Positions 42,190-52,988 of a DNA stretch of 64,000 nucleotides are shown here, in pieces; position 1 is the first letter of the stretch; every line of letters begins with the position of its first letter. The stretch is taken from positions 1,674,001-1,738,000 of the forward strand of contig NW_017386017.1 of assembly GCF_000237925.1 (NCBI RefSeq), written 5' to 3'. This DNA is from Schistosoma mansoni (Eukaryota > Platyhelminthes > Trematoda > Strigeidida > Schistosomatidae). The translations under genes and the position numbers were made by a program. The notes beneath the pieces are model-generated. The model was not told the DNA's origin. It did not search any database and was given only the letters and a program-made list of their open reading frames with translations.

Positions 42190-42970
42190 AAAAACCAGTG
42201 TTAAGTTACTTACTCCTGTTACCCATATTGGAGCATAGGCCGTCTATCGGGATTCTTCAACCAACTTTGTCCGGGTCTTTCCTTTCCAGTTGTTACCAAC
42301 TGCTATTCATTCTTTTGATGTTTGTCTCCAATTCCTCGTGCAATGAGTCTTTATGTCTGCCTCTTTGTATTTTAGGATCTTGATTTTTCCTTCAGTAGTT
42401 TGAAGTCTACTGATGCAGAGGCTACTGCTATGTTGGCTGCCTTGACCTGCATTTGTTGGTGTGTATGAGGTAGAAGAGGTAAGTCATCGGCGAGGTCCGA
42501 ATCGTCTAGTTGCATCCAAGTTGTCCATTGTATTCCGTGCTTCCCCTCAGATTTGTAGGTCTTCATAGTGCAGTCGACCACTAGAAGAAAGAAAGAAGGC
42601 TAGAGTAGCCAGCCTTCTCTGACACCTGTCCTCACTTGGAATCCATCCGTCAGATGGTCTTCATGCACGACTTCGCAGTGTTATCCGTTGTATAAATTCC
42701 ATATGATGTTGACGATCTTCTCAGTTACAGCCTAGTGTTGAAGAAGGTTTCACGAAATCCTCCTATCCACACTGTCAAGTGCTTTCTCATAGTCAGGAAA
42801 GTTGATGTATAGTGATGAATTCCATTCAATTGGTTGTCCAACGATGGTCCATAGTGTCGTGATTTGGTCTATGTACGACCGATCCTTACGGAATCCGACC
42901 TGTTGATCTCGAAATCGGGTGTCTACTAAATCTTCGTTTGGTTCAACATCACTGTTGAAAACAGTATTTC
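42190..42970 (-). pseudogene. RTE-type reverse transcriptase relic
   Basis: Minus strand: WTTWMQLDDSDLADDLPLLP matches the RTE catalytic block (D.D.FADD.ALL), followed by THQQMQVKAANIAVASASV, and preceded by pieces such as QLNGIHHYTS and RIGRT. In the catalytic block Leu replaces Phe/Tyr before ADD. Several stops and shifts make it inactive. Confidence 0.65.
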
Positions 42971-43282
42971 GGTGCTTCCATATTTTTCATACTTGCTCAA
43001 ATCTTGATCTTGTTTTCCTTGTAGTAAACTATGCCTTTGAAGCTTATATCCTTTTCATTATGTTTGTTGTCATAATTGTGTAAAAGTTAGACCTTAAGAA
43101 AAATCTGTGAAGCTTTAAAGAGTCTATGACCTGAAATTTAAATAGCCGTGAACAAGTATTATTTGATTTAAACAGAAAAATGGATTCATTGTCACTATTA
43201 CTATCTACAGCAATAATTTGGATTTGCTGTAGAAGTTAATTACTAGCTTGAACAAATGTCATCTGTTTATTGTTAATAAACA

Positions 43283-43402
43283 AAAATATTGGTGTTCACC
43301 AACCCTGTTAAAGCGCCGGACATTCGCTTTTCATCTTCTCGATTTCGTAAACAACAGTAATGCCACGAGAAGGCAGTGAGTAGGACTTCCCTGGCAGAAT
43401 AA
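43283..43402 (-). repeat. Unclassified retroposon B fragment (copy 7)
   Basis: Short internal piece on the minus strand: ACCAACCCTGTTAAAGCGCC through CTTCCCTGGCAGA. Confidence 0.5.
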
Positions 43403-44129
43403 TGATAGTATTAAATCTAAAAGTATTTCGTTGTTCTTTCGTAATAGGGTAATAATAAGCTGAATAATGAGTATCTTTTGAAGTTATTTTAACTGCTCTT
43501 ATGATACAAATGTTGCCGTGAGCACATTCAAATGCTATTTTCAACTTGATTCTGTCAATTTTTCAGGCTGTAGTGTAGATGCTAGGGTTTTTAAAGCTGA
43601 TATGAGTAACCTAGCCTCATCGGTTCTCGCTCCATCACTACAGAAAACTCAGAATAGAACTACCAAAAGATATTGGAGAGTATTTTAGAAATATTATAAG
43701 TTAAGTAAAAAGAGTTTGAAATAGCCAATTCACGTTCACGTTTCCTGACGTCTGTAAAATCAGAGTAGACACATTATTACATATTAAGGAATACATGTAC
43801 ATGAATGGTAAAAGATTTATTCCTCCAATACTTAAATCTATAGTATTTGACGATTTTCATTGTCCATTTGGTAGCTGAAAAAATGAAATCATTTGCTTGT
43901 AAGATATACTGATGGCTTGAGGTTGACGGTGATTTAAGTCCAAAAGTTGTTATGCCTATTTCGATAATTTGCCATACAATAAATCTACTTGGATCTTCGA
44001 TCTCCATCTTGTGCGTTGTAACGATGTATTCAATACAATCATTGTGACTCATTTTATAGTTTGGTTATCAATGACTGGTATGCAAGATAATCGTACTTAA
44101 TATGTAGTAACAGTTCTATTGGAAAGTCT

Positions 44130-46400
44130 ACTCAAAGACCATTGAAAAAGACACAGTCTTACAAGTTTCACAGAGAGATTTTAACAATCGGTTAAACGAC
44201 AATGGTGAAAGCCATCTATTCACAGCTCCATGTCATACTTAGTCAAATGGTTCAAAGTATCTATACAACTCTTGATTATACAGATAATTCTAAACTTCAG
44301 ATAAATGAAAGGAAATATAAGTTTGATTGCAGAATCATAAAGAAGACCCGACAAAATTGTGAATAAGCCAAGAGTACTGTTATTATCTTGATCGTCTACC
44401 CACTAGTCTGTACTTAATATATAGCCAAAGAGAATTGTCTCAAACTAGTTTACGGCCTTGAAGAACTAGGTTATTTCGTACAACAGTGAGACTTGTAACG
44501 CGTAAGTTCGGCTAGTGACAGAGAAACGAAACTATCACCTTTCAATATTACACCTGTAAATAAAACACCATTGAATATAATTCATAATGATACAGGAAAT
44601 GATTTGAAGAATAAAATAGTGGCGACTTTATTACGTCAAAAACCACACGATTATAATCTGACTAAAAATGAATTATATGTATCAAAACATCTTAGAAATG
44701 ATAAGATGATTATCATTACGAGAGCAGATAAAGGGAACACGACAGTTATTATGAACAAGTCAGACTACGAGAAAAACGTTATGGAACATCTCCAAAAGAA
44801 ACGAAACATCTGACAACGCCTAATAAACTTAAGGCTGAAACCAGCAAAACCTTACAGTCGGTAAAAGTAAAACTAGGACTGTTATTATGGTTCAGATTAT
44901 ATCCAAAGAGTTGCAATTCTTGTAGATTCTATAGACTACTAAAGATTCCCAAGAATAGTATTCTTCCTAAGATCAGTGGTTGATTTTACAAATTCACGGA
45001 CATAAAATCTAGCGAAATACCTTGCTAGGATACTTAAACCGCATGACAAATTGATTAGTTATAGAATTAAAAAAAACTATTGAATCCAAGAATAATATTG
45101 ATACCATCCATATAGAAGAGGATGAAATGATGGCAAGTTTTGATGTATCTTTCTTATTTACCAATGTACCTATCAATAGAGCATTGAATATTATTTATGG
45201 TTGTTTAGAATCTCACTCAGATTTGAATTTACTATGCCCATTAGATTCATCCAAAGTTATTAAGTGCTTGGAGTTGTGTTTACAATTCACCTTATTCACA
45301 TTTCGAGAAGACATTCACAGAAAGAAAAGTGTGGCAATGGGTTCACCAGTTCCTCCGATTGTAGCGAATTTATTCAATCATTCCTTAGAAACCAGTGAGA
45401 TCACAAGATGTGTAAATCCACAAAAAGTTTGGTTTTGGCATGTAGATGATTTTTTTTTTTATTATCATTAAACGAAATGGTTTAGGAGAACTGTTTGAAA
45501 ATACAAACAGTATTTCAGAGAGCATTAGGTTAACAAAGGAAATAGAGTTCAATGACCACAAACTAGAGTTTCTTGATTGTTTGGTTGAACGAAGACATAT
45601 TAATAATAAGCTGGAAATAAGTGTATTAAAGAAATCAACACATTCTGAGACATACTTAGATCATGGTTCGGCTCATGCGTATTGTACGAAAGTCACAGTG
45701 GTTAAAAATCTCATTAACAGGAGTATTAATCTTATTACAGATAAGAAAGACCAACAGGTTGAATTGAATGGAGTTTTGTCTACGTTTAGGGAAGAACAAT
45801 TGACACAAAAATTTTTTAAAGAAGATTATTTGAAATAAAAGAAAAATTAGATTGGAGTGTACACCGAAAGATTGAAAGTCCTCTATAGTCATCTCGTACC
45901 GTAGTGAAACATCGGAAGAAACTAAGAAAATTTTAAGCAAACGTGATATAAGAGTGCATTTTCGGACCAATGATACCATGAGATCACCACTAGTGAAAGT
46001 TAAGGATGGATTTCCAAAGGAAGAACAATAAAATATTGTCTATGAGACCAACTGTTATAATTGTAATGCAGCTTATGTGGGAGAAACTTTCAGAAAATCA
46101 AATGTAAGGTTGAAGGAATACAAACAGTGTTTGAAAAATGTTCCTAAATCCTCAATTGATCCGAAGAAACTTGAGAATAAGTCTGCAATAGCGTTACATA
46201 CGTTGGAAACAGGATACAAGATTGATTTTTGAGGGACCGAAATACTTCGGAAAAGTTTTAACACATAAAGAAAAATTGACAGCAGAAGCTCTGTATATAT
46301 GGACGAACAAGAACAGCCTGAACCGAAAGAATGGTATTCAACTAGCGACTACTTGGCAAATATTCGTTAACAAGTAATTGGACCCATTCCCTATTCAACC
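44130..46400 (+). pseudogene. Penelope-like element relic (reverse transcriptase and GIY-YIG endonuclease)
   Basis: In order along the plus strand, over several frames: MIIITRADKGNTTVIMNKSD (44706-44765) and SFDVSFLFTNVPINRALNII (about 45130), both typical of Penelope reverse transcriptases; then KKSVAMGSPVPPIVANLFNH and WHVDDFFF, where the family has YVDD; then a connector to about 45840; then CNAAYVGETFRKSNVRLKEY (about 46065), the GIY-YIG endonuclease start, and SAIALHTLETGYKIDF followed by TGA. At least four frame breaks occur. Penelope elements lack a standard LTR but may carry hammerhead-like ends; a decayed candidate lies at 46710-46750. Confidence 0.8.
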
Positions 46401-46861
46401 TGTTTATTTCACATGCCTCCTTATTTCGACTGAAATTAATCTGGGATATTTTAGCAATACAATTACGTATTTGATGATTCTTATTTTACATGCACATTGA
46501 TGATTCAGGAACAATTTCAACCTTCAATAAATTAACACCGAATATCAACTATTAATAACTAAATCTTGACCCATATATAACTGACTCATGTTATCCTATT
46601 TCCTAAAGTCATTTAAATAGGATTGGATTAGCACAGTATAAATTTGATTTGATTGTTAAACACTACACATTTCTTTGATAATTTTGATTTCGATCATTAC
46701 CTTGAAGAAGTCCAGATAAGTTTGCTGGACAAAACGTTGGAATTATTTAAATTTCAATCGCTGAGATTATTTCAAATATAATAGTTGGGGATGTTAAATC
46801 CCCAGAACTTACTTGGTAAATGATTTCTTTTTGTAATTTTATCTTGAAAATTTGAAAATTT

Positions 46862-47033
46862 GAGCTCAGTGGTAACGTCTCTGACTGTGAAGCTGAGTGA
46901 CACGGGATCGAATCCGTCAGGGAGCATCAGTTCCCTCAACGATTACAGGTACACCTTGCTGACGAGTGCCAAGTAGTACGAAACCCGGGTCCAGGGTTTC
47001 CTGTTGACCACCTCCAACCACCAACTTACCTCA
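46862..47033 (+). mobile_element. SINE G: third tRNA-headed family
   Basis: Head GAGCTCAGTGGTAACGTCTC (A box) and GGGATCGAATCCGTC (B box), followed by a hammerhead and the tail GTTTCCTGTTGACCACC. The head differs from SINE A and SINE E but the ribozyme layout is the same. Only one copy in this window. Confidence 0.6.
46953..46998 (+). ncRNA. Hammerhead ribozyme in SINE G
   Basis: Core CTGACGA, stem II GTGCC/GTAC around AAGTA with one imperfect pair, GAAA, stem III CCCGGG and cleavage triplet GTC; stem I is CCTTG with CAGGG, with one mismatch. Plausibly folded, activity uncertain. Confidence 0.5.
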
Positions 47034-47970
47034 ATAACAATAATTTTCACAAATAATATCTTCTCTATGCTTAACACCCAATATTTGTCAAGTTATTCGT
47101 TCTAATATTGACGAATATTCGTATATATATCTTTTCAATGACTTGATTAATTGTTAAGATCAAAGATAACAACTTAACTGATCCATTTTTGATTCAAGTA
47201 TTTCAATAAAGTACATACATAAACGTATAACTGATAGGAATACAATATATAAGAAATGAGAAAAATACATCCATATCTAAACTAGTGTGGTGTGGTCTAC
47301 TTATATCCACATAAGTAGTATGTGGTGATAGTCAGACATAGAATGTATTTTGGCAGAAGATCGATAAGGAACGAACAGAAATGAAGCGCAATTGGTACGA
47401 AAATGCATGAATAATGAAATCAGAGAAGTCGGACTGATATTTGCAGAAGGAACAGTGAAGATTGAGACAATTGATTGTTAATTTGCAAATTAACTGTTTA
47501 CTGTATGGCTATCAGAATTTAGTGAGATAGTGTGTAATTGTGTGCTCACATATATTCGATTGCCCCCAGTCGTGTTCTTGTTCACTTCACTAATGCATTA
47601 AGGAAAAGGAAAAAAACCAGATACAAAGGTCATTTTTCAATTACAGTAATTTTGAAATAGAAGGGAATTATAATAATAAGTTACACATTAAAGGGAAGCT
47701 TATGATTCATTGAATCGAACAAAAACAAAACATAATGGTACTACTTAACAGATTATGAACTGAATAAGACAATATTGAAAAATTTAGCTTTTGTTGCTTA
47801 TTTCTCCCTTCGTATTAAACACATTATGAAAATGTAGAAAGATACCTAATTCTTGGTGAATGTATTGAATGATTATTTCATTAATTGCATACGTAAAACA
47901 TTTCATTCATGTTTAATTGAATTTGTAATTACTTCACAATATTTCTGGTTTTCTTTTTGTCTTATACGCA
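47034..47970. other. Intergenic, nothing recognised
   Basis: AT-rich; no gene or recurring repeat seen. Confidence 0.4.
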
Positions 47971-48190
47971 TATTAGAAGGGGTTTTGTGGAGATTTTAGT
48001 AAATTTATATAGTTGAGCGCTCGCGCGCGAGATTGATAGGTCCTGGGTTCGAATCTCGCGAGGCAGGATCGTGGATGAGCACTGCTGAGGAGTCCCATAA
48101 TAGGACGAAACGGCCGTCCAGTGCCTCTAGGTTTTCGATGGTGGTCTAGCTTCAATTGACTCATGATTTCAACTATATAAAATTATACGC
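47971..48190 (+). mobile_element. SINE A copy with inverted ends
   Basis: Left end ATTAGAAGGGGTTTTGTGGAG, then directly GAGCGCTCGCGCGCGAGATTG (tRNA-like part), B box GGGTTCGAATCTCGC, ribozyme and tail. Outer ATACGCATATTA at 47966 and 48185 suggests a target duplication of about 12 bases (ATACGCATATTA on both sides). Confidence 0.6.
48079..48124 (+). ncRNA. Hammerhead ribozyme in SINE A
   Basis: GCACTG, CTGAGGA, stem II GTCCC/GGAC, GAAA, stem III CGGCCG, GTC, CAGTGC. All canonical core bases are present and stem I pairs perfectly; the best SINE A ribozyme in the window. Confidence 0.65.
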
Positions 48191-48499
48191 ATATTATTAT
48201 ATCATTAACAATTTGATAGAAGTTTATAATGATGATGTTGTTCAGAATAATGATAAAAGCTCCATGACTAAACCATCCAGTTTAGAGAATAAAACTCCAT
48301 CAAAATCATCCACCTGAGCTATAAATCTTCCCCACAACTATCAACTACTTTATCGAAATTATTTTTTATAATTTGATTATCAATTTATTAAAACACATTA
48401 CAAACTGTTCACTTTGTCATAATCTGTAAATATTATAAATGTAATGATTTGATTAGTGAAATAAGATTGGTAAACAAATGATTATAATTTATTAGTTTA

Positions 48500-48690
48500 T
48501 ATCGTGAGTCGATTCAAGTTAGACCACCATGGAAAACCTGAAAGTATTGAATGGCTGATGTGAGGGATCGTAGATGCTCACTGCTGAGGAGTCCCATACT
48601 AGAACGAAACGGCTATCCATTGCTTCCACATTTTTTATGGTGGTCTAACTTTAATCGACTCATTATTACAACTATTAAATTACTATGATC
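48500..48690 (+). repeat. SINE A copy with deletion
   Basis: Inverted tail start (GTGAGTCGATTCAAGTTAGACC) followed by the ribozyme part GATGCTCACTGCTGAGGAGTC and tail. Head deleted; AGAAC in place of AGGAC weakens stem II. Confidence 0.5.
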
Positions 48691-48714
48691 TTCACAAAAC
48701 CCTTTTCTGATATT

Positions 48715-49045
48715 GAATTATAATCATAGTTGAAAGCATGAGTCAATTGAAGCTAGACCACCATGAAAAACCTGGAAGCACAGGACGGCTGTTTCGTCCT
48801 ATTGTGGGATTCCTCAGCAGTACACATCCATGATCTCGCCTCGCGAGATTTGAACTCAGGACCTACCAGTCTCGCGCCAGAGCAGTTAACCGATAGACCA
48901 TTGAGTGCACTGCCGATGAGTCCCACAATAGGACGAAACGGTCGTCCAGTGCTTCCAGGTTTTCCAAGGTGGTCTAGCTTCAATTGACTCATGCTTTCAA
49001 CTATGAAAATACTGAAATCTCTAAAAAAAACCCCTTCTGATAATG
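48715..49045. mobile_element. SINE A fold-back pair
   Basis: 48735-48905 is SINE A on the minus strand, 48906-49010 the ribozyme and tail on the plus strand, with almost no spacer. Outer ends ATTGAATTATAATC and AATGAATTATAGC are similar. The plus core reads CCGATGAG, the minus core CTGAGGA. Confidence 0.6.
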
Positions 49046-49787
49046 AATTATAGCTTGAATATTTTTACTAAAAAAATTAAAGAAGGCAATTTAATCAAAT
49101 ACTTAAATGATTAGTAGTTATGCCCATTATTAACCAATCAAATTGTTGCCCACTATGTCAATCTGGTCTGATGTGTCTGTAAACTATCCCTGTTGCGTGT
49201 GTCTTACCAATTAAAGGACATTGTCATCCCTATTATATATTGGTATGATTCATAACTTTTATTCATTTCGATAAGATACGCAATACTGGTCGGTATGTTC
49301 CATTTTGGTGACTATCATTCCTTTAATTATTATACTAGTCAAATTGTTCTTTTTTTCTACGTTTAAAAACAGATAAATTTTAAAGTCGAATTGTCCTTGT
49401 TCTGACTATAACTTTCACATTGACTCTAGGATCGTCAGTATCGCTTTTACAATTCTAGTAGTAGAGATCTGTAGGATAAATTAAATCCTACAACAACAAG
49501 TGTTTCTTGATTATTATTATTCAACTGTCTTACTTATTTTGTTTAATCATTCAACGTTACTTTCTGTAAAGGCCTAATGACGAATACAGTGAATATTTTT
49601 TAGTGTTCATACGGTTTCTTTTTCAGGAAAACATTAGGTTGACATTTTTTCTTAATTCATCTAAAAAAATATATGAGAGATTTATAGAGATTGTAGTATT
49701 TTCACAAAATTTTTTTAATAAATTTACCCATACTGTGAAATGTATGAACCAAGTAATCATTGAAAACAATTTCAATGATGTTTACCT
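49046..49787. other. Intergenic, nothing recognised
   Basis: AT-rich, no recurring repeat or gene recognised. Confidence 0.35.
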
Positions 49788-50243
49788 TCAAGGCCACGCG
49801 TATACAGCCTCTGCCAGGGAAGTTCTACTCACTGCCTTCTCCTGGCAGGGGTGTTGTTCACAAAATTGAGGGTACGAAAAGTGAATTTCCGGCGCTTTAA
49901 CCGGCTTAGTGGACACGGAATGTCCACCTAGGGGAGTTGGAAAACCCTGATTCCAAACCAATGGTGTACATGAGCTCCAGGATCCTGAGGAAACAAATGG
50001 CGTATGAATCCATTGTTGGTGACCCGCTACCATAGGACTGCATCTCCTTACGATACTCTACTGTCTTAAGGATCAGATCTTTAGGTTAAAGGCTCAGGGT
50101 ATGGCCCTCCTAAGAAAACCACCTGCTGCAGCTTGAACACCTGGGCAGCATCCCAGCCCTCACACAAATTAAATGAGATTTGTGTGGCGCATATATATCT
50201 GATGCCCTTTTGTACCAATATTTACGTATTTAAATAAATAAAC
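49788..50243 (+). mobile_element. Unclassified retroposon B (copy 8)
   Basis: Starts at GGCCACGCGTATACAGCC and ends in TTTAAATAAATAAAC. An LTR retrotransposon is inserted at the end of the A-rich tail, and the last five bases (TAAAC) form its target duplication. Confidence 0.6.
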
Positions 50244-50568
50244 TGTTACGTCTGGCCGATTGTGAACGCTATATTTGCTTCCCTCAGCTAGTTCCGTATC
50301 CCCGAGCTAGAACTATTCAGCGACTTGAAGACCAGAGAAAAGACACGAGTATGAGAGAAGCACTTTACTACAGGGTTCATTTATGTACAGAAAAACAGGG
50401 GTTTTATAGTAATTAAAAGACCTTGAGTTTCCATAGTAGCAGTATGTTAAACAGCCAATCAGGACCTCGTTATTTTAGTAGCATAGCTCCTAACTAATCG
50501 CTGATTGGTTGGGGCTCTTTATGAGCCTCTGGAGGCTCTGATAGAGTTTACTGTAAGCCGACTTAACA
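50244..50568 (-). repeat. 3' LTR of the short retrotransposon
   Basis: Ends at the polypurine tract. Contains a TATAAAAC motif (minus strand, about 50405-50413). Confidence 0.88.
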
Positions 50569-50610
50569 CCTCCCCTTTTTTGAAGATTCGAAGTTTTGAT
50601 TCTGATTTTT

Positions 50611-51354
50611 TTAAAAAACAATCTGTAATTTGAAAATTCTCCAACATTTTCCTCCCCCACGAAATAATGTTGGATCTTCATATCTCCAATTTACAATTAA
50701 TATGACTTTATTTAGAACACATTTCTCGTATTGAATGCAGAATCCACTAGAAATGAATAGATGATTATGAACGATATTTGATTTTAGGTCATCGGAATTT
50801 GGCTTTTCTGAAACATCTACATCAAATTCATTAGGATTTTCACTAGAGGTTATTAGATAACTAGGGTAATCATCATCTAATAAAATTGCCTTAGGTTTTT
50901 GATCAGCATTTGATTCAACCGACTTATTTTGCTCATCTTCATAAGAATTTTCATCAAAATTATGTGCACCATTCCAGCTTTCTTGGCCGATATCATGTAA
51001 GCCGTAGTTTAGTTCTGACTGAAGTTTGTCTTCAGAGATCGTCGGATTCAATGGTGCTTCATTTGACTCTGTGCTCAGGGCTTTGTCTACGGAACCTTCT
51101 TTTTCTTTGTCATCTGATACCATTTTGCCTTTTCCATCAGATATGAAGGGAATTGAACCCTCAACTGGGCGTTCTTCTGAGACGGCCATATTTGCACCAT
51201 TATCTGCATTACGAATAATTTCTTTGTTTCCTGAAACATTTTGTTTAGTGAAAAATTTGTCCAAAACTGTTTCAAATAGTTGCTGCTGGAAGTCTAGCAT
51301 CTGCTGTTGCCGGTGCTCTAATATTATCAGCGCCTGTTCTAGAGAAATCGTCAT
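50611..51354 (-). CDS. Gag-like ORF of the short LTR retrotransposon
   Basis: 247 codons from an ATG 199 bases inside the 5' LTR. The N-terminal part is Gln-rich and probably helical (MTISLEQALIILEHRQQQML, then FQQQLFETVLDKFFTKQ), like the start of schistosome Gypsy-type Gag proteins that open with a Q-rich helix. The rest is acidic and Ser/Asn-rich with no zinc knuckle, no DTG/DSG protease motif and no capsid signature seen. The frame ends 42 bases before the 3' LTR. The function is inferred from position only. Confidence 0.6.
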   Translation of the reverse strand: MTISLEQALIILEHRQQQMLDFQQQLFETVLDKFFTKQNVSGNKEIIRNADNGANMAVSEERPVEGSIPFISDGKGKMVSDDKEKEGSVDKALSTESNEAPLNPTISEDKLQSELNYGLHDIGQESWNGAHNFDENSYEDEQNKSVESNADQKPKAILLDDDYPSYLITSSENPNEFDVDVSEKPNSDDLKSNIVHNHLFISSGFCIQYEKCVLNKVILIVNWRYEDPTLFRGGGKCWRIFKLQIVF

Positions 51355-51359
51355 TTTTT

Positions 51360-51552
51360 TCTACTGATAATAATAATAACTCCGAAAATTCGCCGGCAAT
51401 TATTACAGCTTGTTTAATTGCAAAATCACGTCTCGATTGCTGTATTTCTTTTTACCAGAATCCCCGACTACAACTGTATATTTTTTTCTTTTGCGTACCA
51501 AAATCCCCGACGACAATTGTTTTTTTTTATTTGCCAAAATCCCCGTCGCCAC
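51360..51552. repeat. Short degenerate repeats next to the primer-binding site
   Basis: Three spaced repeats of about 45-60 bases, each carrying AATCCCCG followed by AC or TC and T-rich filler (at about 51461, 51501 and 51538 on the plus strand). The last one overlaps the primer-binding site, so that motif is effectively present three times. Confidence 0.5.
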
Positions 51553-51877
51553 TGTTACGTCTGGCCGATTGTGAACGCTATATTTGCTTCCCTCAGCTAG
51601 TTCCGTATCCCCGAGCTAGAACTATTCAGCGACTTGAAGACCAGAGAAAAGACACGAGTATGAGAGAAGCACTTTACTACAGGGTTCATTTATGTACAGA
51701 AAAACAGGGGTTTTATAGTAATTAAAAGACCTTGAGTTTCCATAGTAGCAGTATGTCAAACAGCCAATCAGGACCTCGTTATTTTAGTAGCATGGCTCCT
51801 AACTAATCGCTGATTGGTTGGGGCTCTTTATGAGCCTCTGGAGGCTCTGATAGAGTTTACTGTAAGCTGACTTAACA
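51553..51877 (-). repeat. 5' LTR of the short retrotransposon
   Basis: Differs from the 3' LTR at three positions: TATGTCAAAC versus TATGTTAAAC, CATGGCTCC versus CATAGCTCC and AAGCTGAC versus AAGCCGAC. Near identity points to a recent insertion. Confidence 0.88.
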
Positions 51878-51984
51878 TAAACATTTTTCTCATTAAAAGT
51901 AGTAAAGAAGTTGAAATATTTGATAATCTATTGAAATACATTTAACAGTACAATAATCTTTAGAATAATAAAAATTCTTAGAAA

Positions 51985-52075
51985 AATAAGACTCATACTA
52001 GGAACCGAACAGCCGTCCAATACTTCCAAGTAGTCTAGCTTTAATTGACTTGTTAATTCAATTGTTAATTGACTG
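51985..52075 (+). repeat. SINE A tail fragment
   Basis: ACTAGGAACCGAACAGCCGTCC and TAGTCTAGCTTTAATTGACT correspond to the ribozyme 3' half and tail. Confidence 0.4.
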
Positions 52076-52324
52076 AATTATCGATAATATTATCAACTAA
52101 ATTCTATCAAGCACTTTATAGAATGGAAGAAATTACCTGAAATACAAATTAAATAATATACAATAAAACTTAACATTGCTTGTGAATTTAGGCTATATTG
52201 ACGCGATACGCACAGTATGCAGATATGCCAGTTAGAGACTGACCAGTTGCAGTCCTAAAACGTCAATGGGAAGATTCAGACAAACAATACCAAATGAATT
52301 TAGACTTCACCTCATTGTACAAGC

Positions 52325-52505
52325 AAGTGGCTATCAGGACTCAGTGGCCAAGCGGATAACGCGATGGCGTTTGAACCGAGAGGTACTGGGTTCGAGTCCC
52401 AGAGTGAGCATCAACTCAGATGCAGGTACATCCAGCTGACGAGTCCCAAATAGGACGGAACGCGCATCCTGGATTCCACTGCTAACCACTATCCATCTTT
52501 GTTTA
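52325..52505 (+). mobile_element. SINE E copy
   Basis: Head GACTCAGTGGCCAAGCGGATAA and GGGTTCGAGTCCCAGAGTG (tRNA Leu/Ser-like A and B boxes), then the ribozyme and the tail CCACTATCCATCTTTG. The ribozyme has GGAA instead of GAAA, so it should not cleave. Confidence 0.65.
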
Positions 52506-52988
52506 CTAAAACTCAACATTTTTTAGTTTACTCCAATCTATTTTTCTTGACTAATTATCTAAACTTCAATAAGTGAAGTACAAGAATTTCTAACCTCTAA
52601 TAGAAAATTAAAAGAAAACAAATTTGATTGAAGTACGTGCCGTTATCATATGGAAGGTATTATGTGAAAAAAAACAATAAATGGTTTCATCTTTGTTGTT
52701 CGTTTTCTTTATTATAATGAGACAGTATTGTGATTTATGAAGTTCCAAAGGTCAGTCAGACTATTGTTTATTCGCCCACGTAAAGTAGTAATACTTGATG
52801 GTTTGTTGTCAAGATAATGTTCTACAGAAATTTTCATCTTAATTCTCTTTATATGATGTTCTAATGTTCATCAGTGTTGATTTCATAGCATGCACTCGTC
52901 ACTTCATCTAAATTGTTTTCTTCTTAGTTCACTTAGTATTTTCATGAAAGCAGTTGTCTGAGTGTTTAGTGATTCTTGTTGAGTGTCA

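Larger units (their letters stand above)
50244..51877 (-). mobile_element. Complete short LTR retrotransposon, probably non-autonomous
   Basis: Two LTRs of 325 bases (50244-50568 and 51553-51877) differ at three positions. Both begin TGTT and end AACA, and the 5-base repeat TAAAC flanks the element (50239-50243, 51878-51882). On the minus strand a purine run AAAAAAAGGGGAGG abuts the 3' LTR (50569-50583) and TGGCGACGGGGATTTTGG lies one base after the 5' LTR (51551 downwards), a primer-binding site that resembles the 3' end of a serine tRNA with one mismatch. The interior is only 984 bases and has a single gag-like frame; no protease, reverse transcriptase or integrase, so it depends on a partner element. 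Confidence 0.9.

Noticed and set aside
26030-49000. CRISPR-like or satellite arrays
   Set aside because: The recurring units are dispersed SINEs and retroposons in both orientations, not regularly spaced direct repeats.
52334-52460. tRNA gene-like sequence
   Set aside because: A and B boxes are present but the region continues into a hammerhead and SINE tail, and the same unit recurs at 57940; no closed acceptor stem as in a real tRNA.
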